Source of the DNA: Nocardia albiluteola | Lineage (GTDB): Bacteria; Actinomycetota; Actinomycetes; Mycobacteriales; Mycobacteriaceae | Direction of reading: 5' to 3' | Length of the DNA: 64,000 nucleotides | Assembly (NCBI RefSeq): GCF_018860155.1 | Contig: NZ_JAHKNI010000004.1 | Coordinates: forward strand, 186,001-250,000 | In this document: positions 24,387 through 33,576 of the stretch, one piece after another | Position numbering within the stretch: the stretch's first letter is position 1 | Layout: each line of letters opens with the position of its first letter | Program-made: the position numbers and the translations under genes | Notes under the pieces: model-generated | Seen by the model: the letters and a program-made list of their open reading frames with translations, nothing else | What the model was told of the DNA's origin: nothing | The model's database searches: none

Positions 24387-24821
24387 TCAGGCGGACGGTG
24401 CCACGAACATGTACCCCTTCTCCTCGACCCGCCGCTGGATTCGCCACTGCCCCTCGACGCGCACGAACGTGTCCAGGTACCACAGCCCGCACAGCATCAG
24501 GCTCTGCTTGCCCTGCGCGTCCGCGACGAGCATCGGGTTGTGGCACATGGTGCGCGCGGTGGCGGTGTCGCCGTCGACGGCGATCGAGGAATTGCTGATC
24601 AGGTGCTGGAACGCCAGGAAATTCGGCAGCATGTCGGCCAGGAATTTCTTGGTGGAGGCCAGGTCGCCCGCGGCGCCGCCCATCGCGGTGTAGTCGATGT
24701 ACGCATCGGCGGTGAACACCTCGTCCAGTAGATCCCACTGCCGGGTGTCCACCGCATGCGAATATCGCACCATCAGATCCTGGATCTCCATCCGGTCCGA
24801 TATCTCCTGTAGCGACAACAT
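24387..24821 (-). CDS. SnoaL/NTF2-fold protein
   Basis: 144 residues of the scytalone-dehydratase-like NTF2 group: EISDRMEIQDLMVRYSHAVD, WDLLDEVFTADAYIDYTAMG and WRIQRRVEEKGYMF. The cone-shaped fold binds small molecules; some members are dehydratases, isomerases or hydroxylases. The Asp-Tyr pair in ADAYIDY and His in FQHLISNS fit the dehydratase-like pocket. Downstream of an amidase on the same strand, separated by 95 bp, so shared transcription is possible. Confidence 0.8.
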   Translation of the reverse strand: MLSLQEISDRMEIQDLMVRYSHAVDTRQWDLLDEVFTADAYIDYTAMGGAAGDLASTKKFLADMLPNFLAFQHLISNSSIAVDGDTATARTMCHNPMLVADAQGKQSLMLCGLWYLDTFVRVEGQWRIQRRVEEKGYMFVAPSA

Positions 24822-24916
24822 GCTGACCTCCGGTGATGCGTGCGTGCGGGGTCCATGCCATCAGGAATCCAGTCCGCGCGTCAGCGGATTCGGCGAAATC
24901 TCCCGCCGTGTGGAAT

Positions 24917-26314
24917 TCAGTCCTGGATTCGAGGGAAGGGGTTTTCGGCCTCGAGCAGGTAGGCCAGTTCGATCAGGGTGCGCTCGTCGCCGTATGCGGC
25001 GGACATGTGCACGCCGACCGGAAGTCCGTCGTCGGTCCGGCCCATCGGCAAGGAGATGGCAGGGGTGCCCGCGATGTTGTTCAGGGGCGTGTAACCCACA
25101 TAGTGCGTGAGGCGCTCGATCAATTCGGGGAATGGGACCGTCGGCGAAAGATGGCCCAGCGGCGGAGTCGTATGCGAAAGTACCGGCGAGACAACGACTT
25201 CGTGCCGCGCGAACATCCGCGCGTACGCGGCCGGAACGCGGCGCAAGCGCCGCAGCGCCCCCGGGGTGCGGTGCGGCGCCTGCCGGTGATGGGCCCGCAG
25301 GCCGCGCGACAGGCCGTCGGCCCGGGCGGCGTCGAACGACCGATCCAGGATCAGCTTCCCGGTGCTGATCGCGAGATCGGCCAGCAGCGCCCAGTATTGG
25401 ACGAAGTCGGCCGCGAACTGCTCGGTGACCGGTAGCGCGATCGGCTCGACGAGGTGACCGGCCTTTTCCAGCAGGGCCGCGGTGTGTTCGACGGCCGCAC
25501 GCGTCGGCGCGTCCACCTCGGCGCCGGTCACGCTGCGCAGCACGAGCCCCACGCGCAGCCGGCGCCGCGCCGGGCCGTGTACCTGTCCGATCGGTGGCAG
25601 CGCCGGGTTGCGCCAGTGATCCTCGGCCGCGGCCACGAATGCCGCGGTATCGCGGACGGTGCGGGTGAGCACGCCCTCCGAAATTATGTGCAGCGGAAGG
25701 TGTTTGACCTGCTCCCCGTCGATGTGGCGGCCACGGCTCGGCTTGAGCCCGACGAGTCCGCCGCACGCCGCGGGGATGCGAATCGAGCCACCGCCGTCGT
25801 TCGCGTGCGCGATCGGGACCACACCCGAGGCGACGAGCGCGGCCGATCCGCCCGACGACGCGCCGATCGAATGATCGAGATTCCACGGGTTGCGGGCCGG
25901 CGATTCGGTCATGTACTCGGTGCTGGCGTTGAAACCGAACTCCGGCAGGCGCGATTTGCCGATCAGCGTCAGGCCGGTGCCACGGAGGTGTTCGGTGTAC
26001 GCGCCGTCCTTCGCGGCCGGGCGGGCACGGAACGCCTCGCTGCCGTGGCCGGTCGGCAGGCCCGCGACGTCGGTGTTGTCCTTGACGAACGTCGGCACGC
26101 CATCGAGGGCGGCGCCGGGGCGGGTGCCGTACCGGGGAGCGTCATAGATCGGGCTGATGACCGCGTTGAGCTGGGGATCGACCAGGCGGGCCCGCTCGAT
26201 GGCCGCGGCGGCGAGCTCCTGGCGGCTCACCTTTCCGGCGCGGATCAATTCGGCGAGGGCTACCGCGTCGTGTTCGCCGAGGGCGTCGTCGCGAAAGGCG
26301 TGGATGGACGTCAT
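24917..26314 (-). CDS. Amidase-signature family enzyme
   Basis: 465 residues from ATG 26314 (an upstream in-frame start at 26323 is possible). The Ser-cisSer-Lys triad is visible: Lys78 in PTFVKDNTD, the cis-Ser in GASSGGSAAL (about 151-160) and nucleophile Ser177 in NDGGGSIRIP. The C-terminus (VGYTPLNNIAGTPAISLPMG) is typical. It hydrolyses an unknown amide, nitrile-derived amide or ester; it lacks GatB/GatC neighbours, so it is catabolic rather than part of tRNA-Gln formation. Divergent from a TetR regulator that shares its promoter region. Confidence 0.9.
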   Translation of the reverse strand: MTSIHAFRDDALGEHDAVALAELIRAGKVSRQELAAAAIERARLVDPQLNAVISPIYDAPRYGTRPGAALDGVPTFVKDNTDVAGLPTGHGSEAFRARPAAKDGAYTEHLRGTGLTLIGKSRLPEFGFNASTEYMTESPARNPWNLDHSIGASSGGSAALVASGVVPIAHANDGGGSIRIPAACGGLVGLKPSRGRHIDGEQVKHLPLHIISEGVLTRTVRDTAAFVAAAEDHWRNPALPPIGQVHGPARRRLRVGLVLRSVTGAEVDAPTRAAVEHTAALLEKAGHLVEPIALPVTEQFAADFVQYWALLADLAISTGKLILDRSFDAARADGLSRGLRAHHRQAPHRTPGALRRLRRVPAAYARMFARHEVVVSPVLSHTTPPLGHLSPTVPFPELIERLTHYVGYTPLNNIAGTPAISLPMGRTDDGLPVGVHMSAAYGDERTLIELAYLLEAENPFPRIQD

Positions 26315-26323
26315 AACGGCCAA

Positions 26324-26396
26324 CCCTAGAAGAACTTACAGACTTTGCCCAGGGGGAAACTGTAAGAAGTTACAGAGTTACAGAGATGTTCTAGGG
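26324..26396. promoter_or_regulatory. Shared operator region of amidase and TetR genes
   Basis: An outer inverted repeat CCCTAGAA (26324-26331) / TTCTAGGG (26389-26396) encloses CTTACAG (26335-26341) / CTGTAAG (26360-26366) and two further direct GTTACAG copies (26369-26375, 26377-26383). This A/T-rich patch fills almost the whole gap between the divergent genes and is the likely TetR binding site. Confidence 0.6.
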
Positions 26397-26403
26397 TGGG
26401 GAT

Positions 26404-27027
26404 GTGACCGTGCGCCGCCATCGTCCCAGCGCTCAGGCGCGGCGTGAGGCGTTGCTCGAGGCCGTCGTCGAGGTGGTCGCGGCCGCCGGTGTGGCCGGGG
26501 TGACCCACCGCGCGGTGACCGAACGGGCCGGGCTGCCCCTGACGACCGTCGGGTACTTCTTCGACTCGATCGATGCGCTGATCGAGGAGGCGCTGCGGGT
26601 CTACACCGACACCGACGCGCAGGCTCAGGTGCGGCTCGCCGAATCGCTCGCCGAGGCGCACAGCACGCCCGACGAAGTCCTCGAGGCCCTGGCCTTCACC
26701 GCCGCGCCGCGCGATCCGGAAACGCTCGCGCTGTTCGAGGCGTATCTGCACGCCGCGCGGCATCCGGAATACCGAGATTCCATCTCGCACGCGCTGACCG
26801 CTGCCCGGACGGTGGCCGTGGCCGGCGTGCGGGCAGCCGGCGGGCCGGATCCGGAGGGCGCCGCCGCGGCGTTCACCGCCCTGGCACACGGGATGGCATT
26901 GCACGAACTGGCCGTGCCGGGCGCGATTCCACCCGAGACGGCGCAGGCGGCGTTCCGGGCGCTGTTCCTCGGCTTCCTCGTCGACAACGGCCACGGTGAG
27001 CTGGCCATGGAACTGCGGCGGCAGTAG
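26404..27027 (+). CDS. TetR-family transcriptional regulator (amidase-linked)
   Basis: 207 residues from GTG 26404. The helix-turn-helix reads AAGVAGVTHRAVTERAGLPL followed by TTVGYFFDSIDALIEEAL (about residues 28-65). The C-terminal domain is of the group found in AcrR-like repressors (ALAHGMALHELAVPG). It diverges from the amidase at 26314 with repeated CTGTAAG/GTTACAG motifs between, so it most likely represses the amidase and itself. Confidence 0.87.
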   Translation: MTVRRHRPSAQARREALLEAVVEVVAAAGVAGVTHRAVTERAGLPLTTVGYFFDSIDALIEEALRVYTDTDAQAQVRLAESLAEAHSTPDEVLEALAFTAAPRDPETLALFEAYLHAARHPEYRDSISHALTAARTVAVAGVRAAGGPDPEGAAAAFTALAHGMALHELAVPGAIPPETAQAAFRALFLGFLVDNGHGELAMELRRQ

Positions 27028-27079
27028 CGGTCCGTGCGCCCCACGCGCCCTCATCCGCGTGGGCCGCACCCTCCCGCCT

Positions 27080-28549
27080 CTACAACTGGACGGCGAGATA
27101 CTTCGTCTCGAGGTATTCCTCGATGCCGGTGGCACCGCCCTCACGCCCCAGGCCCGAGGCCTTGACCCCGCCGAACGGGCCGCCCGGATCCGACACCAGG
27201 CCGCGGTTCACTCCGACCATGCCGGACTCCAGGCCTTCGGCGAACCGCAGCGCGCGCGAGATGTCCCGCGTGTACACGTATCCGGCGAGGCCGTACTCGG
27301 TGGCGTTGGCGCGCTCGAGCGCCTGCGCCTCGGTGTCGAAGGTGGTGATCGCCGCGACCGGGCCGAAGATCTCCTCGCGCCCGATTCGCGCCGTCTCCGG
27401 CACATCGGTCAGTACGGTCGGCGCATAGAAGTAGCCCGCGCCGCTGGATGCCTTGCCGCCGACGCGAATTCGCGCGCCGTGGGCGACGGCATCGTCCACC
27501 AGTTCGGTCACCTTGTCCAGCTGCCTGGCATCGATGAGCGGCCCGACGGTGCTGGCCGGGTCGAAGGCGTCGCCGATGACCAGCTTCTCGAAACGCCGCA
27601 CCAGCCGCTGCGTGAACTCCTCCGCGACGGCGCTGTGAACGAGGAATCGGTTTGCCGCGACACAGGATTCGCCCGCATTGCGCATCTTCGCCAGCATCGC
27701 GCCCTCGACCGCGGCATCCAGGTCCGCGTCGTCGAACACAATGAACGGCCCGTTGCCGCCCAGCTCCATCGAGGTGCGCAGCACCCGATCCGCGGCCTGA
27801 TGCAACAGGATCGAGCCGACCCCGGTGGATCCGGTGAACGACACCTTGCGCAGCCGCGGATCGTCCATCAGCGCCTTGGACTGCGCCGCGGCGTCCAGCG
27901 TCGGCAGGTAATTCACCACGCCCGCGGGCACATTCAGCTCATCGAAGATCCGCATCAGCAGCGCCAGCGTCAGCGGCGTCTGCGGTGCGGGCTTGATCAG
28001 GCAGGTGCAGCCCGCCGCGAGCGCCGCGCCGATCTTGCGGGTTGCCATGGCCAGCGGGAAATTCCACGGGGTGATCAGCAGCGAGGGCCCGACCGGCTGC
28101 TTGGCCGTGACGATGCGATAGCCGCCGTTCGGCGCCGGGGCATACGACCCGGTCAGATGAGCGGCCTGCTCGGAGAACCAGCGCAGGAACTCCGCGCCGT
28201 AGGCCACCTCGCCGCGCGCCTCGGCCAGCGGCTTGCCCATCTCGAGGCTGATCAGCGCCGCGAAATCCTCGGTGCGCTCGATGATCCGATCGAACACCCT
28301 GCGCAGCAGCTCGGCGCGATACCGCGGTGTTGTTGCACCCCAGTCCTTCTGGGCGGCTTCGGCGGCGGTCAGCGCGTCCTGCGCATCGGCCACGCTCGCG
28401 TCGGCGACCTCGGTCAGCACCGTGCCGTCGGCGGGACTGTGCACGGGATAGTGTGCGCCCGTTGCAGATTCGCGCCAGCGGCCATTGATGTAGAGCCCGC
28501 GCGGCAGCTCCGCGACCAGGGCCAGGGCGGACTCACGGTCGTGAGCCAT
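27080..28549 (-). CDS. gabD: NAD(P)-dependent succinate-semialdehyde-type dehydrogenase
   Basis: 489 residues from ATG 28549. Aldehyde dehydrogenase motifs are complete: SLLITPWNFPLAM, general base Glu in SMELGGNGPFIVF, nucleophile Cys in AGESCVAANRF, and EEIFGPVAAI. The closing FGGVKASGLGREGGATGIEEYLETKY is typical of GabD-like enzymes (quoted in part). It oxidises a short semialdehyde to the acid, for example succinate or 2-ketoglutarate semialdehyde. It is separated from the rest of the catabolic cluster by a 332-bp gap but is on the same strand and likely belongs to it. Confidence 0.85.
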   Translation of the reverse strand: MAHDRESALALVAELPRGLYINGRWRESATGAHYPVHSPADGTVLTEVADASVADAQDALTAAEAAQKDWGATTPRYRAELLRRVFDRIIERTEDFAALISLEMGKPLAEARGEVAYGAEFLRWFSEQAAHLTGSYAPAPNGGYRIVTAKQPVGPSLLITPWNFPLAMATRKIGAALAAGCTCLIKPAPQTPLTLALLMRIFDELNVPAGVVNYLPTLDAAAQSKALMDDPRLRKVSFTGSTGVGSILLHQAADRVLRTSMELGGNGPFIVFDDADLDAAVEGAMLAKMRNAGESCVAANRFLVHSAVAEEFTQRLVRRFEKLVIGDAFDPASTVGPLIDARQLDKVTELVDDAVAHGARIRVGGKASSGAGYFYAPTVLTDVPETARIGREEIFGPVAAITTFDTEAQALERANATEYGLAGYVYTRDISRALRFAEGLESGMVGVNRGLVSDPGGPFGGVKASGLGREGGATGIEEYLETKYLAVQL

Positions 28550-28881
28550 CACAGTTCTCCTTCTTTCGTCGGCTATCCAGCCGGGCGTTCGCACCCGGTG
28601 ATCCGACACGGCCCGCGGGCGGTGTCGTCGTCGAGCGGTCCGGATCGTCGGTCCGCACGTGCTGCTCGACTCTCAGCTCTCGTTGGCGCGCGGAACGATC
28701 GGATGACACGGTCCGGATCACGGCGTGAGATGCGGAACTCGTGCGTGATACCGCAGCCTGGGTTGGATGCGCCTTTGGCTCATGGGCTTTCGCCGGTCGC
28801 GGGAGCACATCGGATCGGACGTCGGCCACACGGATGCCCTGATGGCAACGACATCGAGGCTTCCCGCGGTGCGGCTGTCGG
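28550..28881. other. Gene-free gap inside the catabolic cluster
   Basis: 332 bp between the iron alcohol dehydrogenase stop and the semialdehyde dehydrogenase start. I see no coding frame with family features and no convincing hairpin or promoter match. It may hold a separate promoter for the downstream dehydrogenase. Confidence 0.4.
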
Positions 28882-30069
28882 TCATTGGTCCTTACCGGGG
28901 CTCCGGATGCTGGCCCGCAACAGCGCCGCCAATTGCTCGGCGCTGGGCCGCAGCGGGGTGTTGTTGGTGACCGCGTCCGCGAGGGTCTTGGTGACCAGGG
29001 TTTCGACGAGCTCCTCGCCCACGCCCAGCTCACCCAGGTTTGTGGGCAGGCCGACCGTGGCCGCGATCTCCTCGATCCGCTGCGCCGCGCGCGCACCGTC
29101 GCCGTCCAGATCCAGCACCCGGACCAGATCGGCGTACTTCGCCTGTGCCGCACCGGCTCCGAAGGCCAGCGCCGGACCCGCGATCGAGGCCAGCGCGACG
29201 CCGTGCGGGGTGCCGGTGGTGGCGGTGATCGAATGCCCGATGCCGTGGACCAGGCCCAGTCCGCTCAGCGACAGGGCGCGCCCGGCCAGGTGCGAGCCGA
29301 TCAGCATGCGGCTGCGGGCCTCGATATCGGAGCCGTCGGCCACCGCGTCGGCCAGGGCCGCGACGGTCAGCCGCAGCGATTCGGTGGCGTAGGCGCGCGA
29401 GAGCGAGGTAGCGCCCTGGGAAAGCAGCGATTCCGCGCCGTGGATGATCGCGTCGAAACCCGCCGCCGCGGTGACCTTCGCGGGCAGCCCGACCGTCAGC
29501 TCGGCGTCCAGGATCACCAGTTCGGGGGTCGTCGCGGCGGTGCCGATGTACACCTTGCGATGGTCGGCGCTCTCCATGACGCCGAAACCGTTGGTCTCCG
29601 CGCCGGTTCCGGCCGTAGTCGGGATGGCCGCCAGCGGTACCGTCGGGGCGTCGAATTCCTCAGAGCCGTCCAGCGATTCGGCCGACAGCGATGTGTGGGC
29701 CAGCAGCGCAACGGCCTTCGCCGCGTCCAGCGCCGAGCCGCCGCCGATCGCGACGACGAAATCGGCGCGGGCATCCCGCGCGACCGCTGTGGCCACGTCC
29801 AGCGAGGCCGTCGACGGATTCGCGGGGATCTCGCTGTGGATCGTCACCGCCGGCCCTGCGGTGGTGATCGTCGCGGCGACGTCGTCCACCATGCCGGTCT
29901 TGCGCAGGCCCGGATCGGTGACGATCAGCACCCGCCGCGCGCCCCGCTCGTGAAGCAGCCCGCCCAGCCGCGCGACCGACCCGGCCCCGGCGATCACCTG
30001 GGTTCGGGTGGTGATGTCCCAGTTCTCGGCGTGCACCGAATGTGCGTAGCCGCAATGATGTTCGGTCAT
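28882..30069 (-). CDS. Iron-containing alcohol dehydrogenase
   Basis: 395 residues from ATG 30069, which overlaps the stop of the next upstream gene by 4 bases. Group III dehydrogenase motifs: RVLIVTDPGLRKTGMVDDV, the NAD site VAIGGGSALDAAKAVALLA, IPTTAGTGAETNGFGV, and metal ligands around AGFDAIIHGAESLL and GLGLVHGIGHSI. It interconverts an alcohol and aldehyde or a hydroxy acid and keto acid. The clustered dehydrogenases suggest that it acts on an intermediate of acid-sugar or related hydroxyacid breakdown. Substrate not readable from the sequence. Confidence 0.88.
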   Translation of the reverse strand: MTEHHCGYAHSVHAENWDITTRTQVIAGAGSVARLGGLLHERGARRVLIVTDPGLRKTGMVDDVAATITTAGPAVTIHSEIPANPSTASLDVATAVARDARADFVVAIGGGSALDAAKAVALLAHTSLSAESLDGSEEFDAPTVPLAAIPTTAGTGAETNGFGVMESADHRKVYIGTAATTPELVILDAELTVGLPAKVTAAAGFDAIIHGAESLLSQGATSLSRAYATESLRLTVAALADAVADGSDIEARSRMLIGSHLAGRALSLSGLGLVHGIGHSITATTGTPHGVALASIAGPALAFGAGAAQAKYADLVRVLDLDGDGARAAQRIEEIAATVGLPTNLGELGVGEELVETLVTKTLADAVTNNTPLRPSAEQLAALLRASIRSPGKDQ

Positions 30070-30989
30070 GCCGCCGTCTCCTGCGCCTCGGCCGGACGCA
30101 GCAGCAGCCCGGCGTACTCCTCGGCCAGCCGCACCGGAATCATCTCGCCGGAATCGGGGCCGTATTTCGCCAGCGCGGTGCGATAGATCTGCTCGACGTG
30201 CGCCGAGATCGGCGTCGGCACACCGACATCGCGGCCCAGATCGATCGAGAGGCCGAGATCCTTGCATGCCAGCTTCATCGCGAAGGACTCGTCGTAGTCA
30301 TCGGCGAAGATCGAGGGCAGATCGTTGGCCAGGAACGAACTCGCGGCCGGGCTGGCCAGCAGCGAGCGGTGCAGTACCTCGAGGTCGACCCCGGCCTTCA
30401 CCCCGACGGTCAGCACCTCGGCCGCGGCGACCAGATGCGAGAACCACAGCTGGTTGATCATCAGCTTGACGGTGTACCCCGCGCCGAGCCCGCCGACGTG
30501 CAGCACCCGCTCGGGATCGCCCATCACCTCGAACAGCGGCCGCACCCGCTCGAGCACCGCGGTCTCGCCGCCGACGAAGATCTGCAACATGCCCGAGGCG
30601 GCGCCCTTGGCCATCCCCGACACCGGCGCGTCGAGGCGGGAGACGTCGCGCTCGCTCAGCAGGTCGTCCAGCACACGGGCGGCGGCCGGGGTGGAGGTGG
30701 ACATGTCCACCCACACCGAGCCGGGCCGCAGCAGCGGACCCATCTCCCGGATCACGGCCTCGACCTGCGGCGGCCCGGGCAGCATCGTGATCACGACGTC
30801 GCAGGCGGCGGCCAGCTCGGCGATCGACTCGGCGCGCTCGGCGCCGAGATCGACCAGGCGCTGCACAGCCTCGGCGTTGAGGTCGTGCACGAGCAGGCGA
30901 TGCCCGGCCCGCACGAGGTTCGCGGACATGTGCCCGCCCATGTGGCCGAGGCCGATGAACCCGATGAGCGGGGTCGAATTCAGTGTCAT
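30066..30989 (-). CDS. Beta-hydroxyacid dehydrogenase (3-hydroxyisobutyrate/tartronate-semialdehyde type)
   Basis: 307 residues from ATG 30989. Motifs in order: Rossmann loop GFIGLGHMGGHMSANLVRAG, the phosphate-binding VITMLPGP, substrate site DAPVSGMAKGAASG, and catalytic Lys in GAGYTVKLMINQLWF. Members reduce tartronate semialdehyde or oxidise 3-hydroxyisobutyrate and similar acids. Translationally coupled to the iron alcohol dehydrogenase downstream and 5 bp after the aldehyde dehydrogenase stop upstream. Confidence 0.87.
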   Translation of the reverse strand: MTLNSTPLIGFIGLGHMGGHMSANLVRAGHRLLVHDLNAEAVQRLVDLGAERAESIAELAAACDVVITMLPGPPQVEAVIREMGPLLRPGSVWVDMSTSTPAAARVLDDLLSERDVSRLDAPVSGMAKGAASGMLQIFVGGETAVLERVRPLFEVMGDPERVLHVGGLGAGYTVKLMINQLWFSHLVAAAEVLTVGVKAGVDLEVLHRSLLASPAASSFLANDLPSIFADDYDESFAMKLACKDLGLSIDLGRDVGVPTPISAHVEQIYRTALAKYGPDSGEMIPVRLAEEYAGLLLRPAEAQETAA

Positions 30990-30994
30990 CTCAG

Positions 30995-32482
30995 TTATTC
31001 CCAATTTATCCAGGTGGTCTTCAGTGCGGTGTAGGCGTCGAGGGCGTGCAGGGATTTGTCCCGCCCGAGTCCGGTCTCCTTGAAGCCGCCGAACGGGGTG
31101 ATCACGCTCGATTCGTCGAAGGTGTTGACCCACACCGTCCCCGCGCGTAGCTGGCGCGAAACCCGGTGGGCGGCAGACAGATCGGTGGTCCATACCGAGG
31201 CCGCCAGGCCGTAGCGGGTGTCGTTGGCCAGCGCCACCCCCTGCTCCTCGGTGGTGAAGGTGGTCACGGTCAGCACGGGCCCGAAGATCTCCTCCTGCGC
31301 GAGCGTGGAATCGTTATCCACCTCGGAGAAGATCGTCGGTTGCACGTAGTAGCCGCCGGATTCGGTGCGCACGCGGTTGCCGCCGGTCACCAGGCGGGCG
31401 GTGCGGCGGCCCTGTTCCAGATAGCCGGTCACGCTGGCGAGCTGCTGCTCGTCGGCGATCGCACCGAACTGGGTGTTCTCGTCCAGCGGATCTCCTGGGA
31501 CGAACGTCCTGGCCGCGAATTCGGCGATGCGCGTGACCAATTCGTCCGCTAGGGATTCGTGCACTATCAGGCGGGAGCCGGCGTTGCAGGTCTGCCCGAC
31601 GTTGTAATAGATGCCCCAGGCCACGGTTTCGGCGATGCGCTGCAGATCTCCGGCGCTGTCCAGCACCAGCTGCGGCGACTTGCCGCCCGCCTCGATGGCC
31701 ACCTGCTTGCCGTTGGATTCCGCCGCGTACTGCTGGAACAGCCTTCCCACCCGGGTGGACCCGGTGAAGGCGATCTTGTCCACGTCCAGATGACGGCCCA
31801 GGGCCTGCCCGGCGGTCTCACCGAATCCGGTGACCACGTTCAGCACGCCGTCGGGGAGCCCGGCGCGCTGCGCGGCCTCGGCCAGTACCAGCGCCGAATG
31901 CGGGGACTGCTCGGCCGGTTTGAGCACGAAGGTGTTGCCCGCCGCCAGGGCGGGACCGATCTTCCAGGACGCGATCATCGACGGGTAGTTCCACGGCACG
32001 ACCGCGCCGACCACGCCGAGCGGCTCGCGAGTGATGAGCGCGAGGCGCTTGGCGGGGGCCGGGGCGATCTCGTCGTAGGTCTTGTCGATAGCCTCGGCAT
32101 ACCAGCGGATCGTGTTCGCCGTGCCGGGCGCGTCGACGGCGAGGGTGTTGGCGATCGGCTTGCCGACATCCAGGGTCTCGGCCAGGGCGAGGCGCTCGGC
32201 GGCGCGCTCGATCTCGTCGGCGAACCGCAGCAGGTGCGCCTTGCGCACGGCCGGATCCAGCCCGGACCAGCGGCCGTCCTCGAATGCCCGGCGCGCGGCG
32301 AACACCGCGGCGTCGATATCGGCGGCCTGCCCGGACGCAACGACGCCTTGCAGCCGCCCGTCGATGGGGGAGTACTTCTCGAAGGTCCCGCCGTCGGCGG
32401 CATCGACGAATTTCCCGTCGATGAAGAGTTGATTCGGCAGGTCGGCGCGCTCGGCCCGCTCGTGCCAGTTCACAGTGCCCAT
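30995..32482 (-). CDS. Aldehyde dehydrogenase (PuuC/betaine-aldehyde-like)
   Basis: 495 residues from ATG 32482 (another ATG at 32491), overlapping the enolase-superfamily gene. VVGAVVPWNYPSMIASWKIG, Glu in IEAGGKSPQLVL, nucleophile Cys in VGQTCNAGSRL and EEIFGPVLTVTTF are all present, as is FGGFKETGLGRDKSLHALD. The QTCNAGSR form is common in gamma-glutamyl-aminobutyraldehyde and betaine-aldehyde dehydrogenases, but the operon suggests a sugar-acid-derived aldehyde. Confidence 0.88.
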   Translation of the reverse strand: MGTVNWHERAERADLPNQLFIDGKFVDAADGGTFEKYSPIDGRLQGVVASGQAADIDAAVFAARRAFEDGRWSGLDPAVRKAHLLRFADEIERAAERLALAETLDVGKPIANTLAVDAPGTANTIRWYAEAIDKTYDEIAPAPAKRLALITREPLGVVGAVVPWNYPSMIASWKIGPALAAGNTFVLKPAEQSPHSALVLAEAAQRAGLPDGVLNVVTGFGETAGQALGRHLDVDKIAFTGSTRVGRLFQQYAAESNGKQVAIEAGGKSPQLVLDSAGDLQRIAETVAWGIYYNVGQTCNAGSRLIVHESLADELVTRIAEFAARTFVPGDPLDENTQFGAIADEQQLASVTGYLEQGRRTARLVTGGNRVRTESGGYYVQPTIFSEVDNDSTLAQEEIFGPVLTVTTFTTEEQGVALANDTRYGLAASVWTTDLSAAHRVSRQLRAGTVWVNTFDESSVITPFGGFKETGLGRDKSLHALDAYTALKTTWINWE

Positions 32483-33576
32483 CGGCGGCACGCCTCCTCG
32501 TCGAGTTCGAATCCGATCCCGGGTGCGTCGGGAACATGCAGGTAGCCCTCAGTATCGACCTCTACCGGGCGGGTCAGCATGAAGTCCCGGCGCTCGGGCG
32601 TCCAGCCCGGTGGATCGTAGGGGAATTCGAAGTACGGCCCCCCGCCGATTCCGGCGCTGACGTGCAGATTGGCCAGCACGCCGATGCCGTTGGTCCAGGA
32701 GTGCGGGGTGAAGCGGCGGTTCTTGGCGATGGCCAGCTCGCCCAGGGTCCGCGCACGGTGCATGCCGACCGCGAGCACCACGTCCATCTGGTAGATGTCC
32801 AGCACGTCGTGCTCGAGGTAGTCGATGACCTCGGGCAGCGAGGAGATCATCTCTCCGCCGGAGATCCGCATCCCGGTCTCGGCGCGCAGCCGCCGCAGGC
32901 CGTCGCGATCGACGTAGGGCAGCGGCTCCTCGACCCAGTACACGTCCAGGTCGCGGAACTGCTCGATGAGGCGGCGGGCGGTCACATAATCCGCGGGGAC
33001 CTGGGTGTCCCCGGCCATCCGCCACGACTGGTTGAGATCGACCATGATCTCCATGGTGTCGCCGACGGCCTCGCGGGCCGCGCGCACCGCGGCGAGCCCG
33101 GCGCGCGAATCATGGGGATTCACACGGATTTTCATGGCCCGGAAGCCGGCTTCGCGGATGGCCAGGGCGGATTCGGCACGCTGCTCGGGCGTGCGCAGCT
33201 CCCCGGTCGAGGCATAGGCCAGGATCTTGCGCTCCGCGCCGCCGAACAGCTGTGCCACCGGCATGTTCGCGGCCTTGCCGATGATGTCCCACAGCGCGAC
33301 CTCGAGCGGCCAGAAACGCCCGGCGTGGAAGTTGATGGTCTCGATCCGCCGGACCTGCTCGATGATGTTCAGCGGATCGGTGCCGATGAACAGGTCCTCG
33401 TAGGCGGCGAAACCGTCCATGGTGTCGCCGGATCCGATGCCGACGATGCCCTCGTCGGTGTGCACCTCGACGATGGTGGCGTCGAAATGCCTGCGCGGCA
33501 CCGGATCCCAGGCCGCGAAGAAGGGCGGATCGAGTTCCTGACGTAGTTTCCGGGTACGAATCGCGGTGATTTTCAT
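32470..33576 (-). CDS. Enolase-superfamily acid-sugar dehydratase/racemase
   Basis: 368 residues, mandelate-racemase group. Two-domain layout with capping domain (1-125) and barrel. Visible active-site elements: Lys149-x-Arg151 in AMKIRVN, metal ligands Asp180 (VDLNQSW), Glu216/217 (VEEPLP) and Glu242 (SGGEM), Asp265, and His292 in TPHSWTNGIG. This points to proton abstraction next to a carboxylate, as in acid-sugar dehydratases or cycloisomerases; the Lys-x-Arg form differs from the common Lys-x-Lys. The stop of the Fae-like gene overlaps its start by 4 bases. Confidence 0.85.
   Translation of the reverse strand: MKITAIRTRKLRQELDPPFFAAWDPVPRRHFDATIVEVHTDEGIVGIGSGDTMDGFAAYEDLFIGTDPLNIIEQVRRIETINFHAGRFWPLEVALWDIIGKAANMPVAQLFGGAERKILAYASTGELRTPEQRAESALAIREAGFRAMKIRVNPHDSRAGLAAVRAAREAVGDTMEIMVDLNQSWRMAGDTQVPADYVTARRLIEQFRDLDVYWVEEPLPYVDRDGLRRLRAETGMRISGGEMISSLPEVIDYLEHDVLDIYQMDVVLAVGMHRARTLGELAIAKNRRFTPHSWTNGIGVLANLHVSAGIGGGPYFEFPYDPPGWTPERRDFMLTRPVEVDTEGYLHVPDAPGIGFELDEEACRRWAL

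Noticed and set aside
27256..27600. Possible second small gene antisense to the semialdehyde dehydrogenase
   Set aside because: No ribosome site, no motif, and the dehydrogenase fully explains the sequence.
26996..29392. Plus-strand open frame of 798 codons
   Set aside because: Antisense to the semialdehyde and iron alcohol dehydrogenases; composition is low-complexity Arg/Gln/Gly and no family is recognisable.
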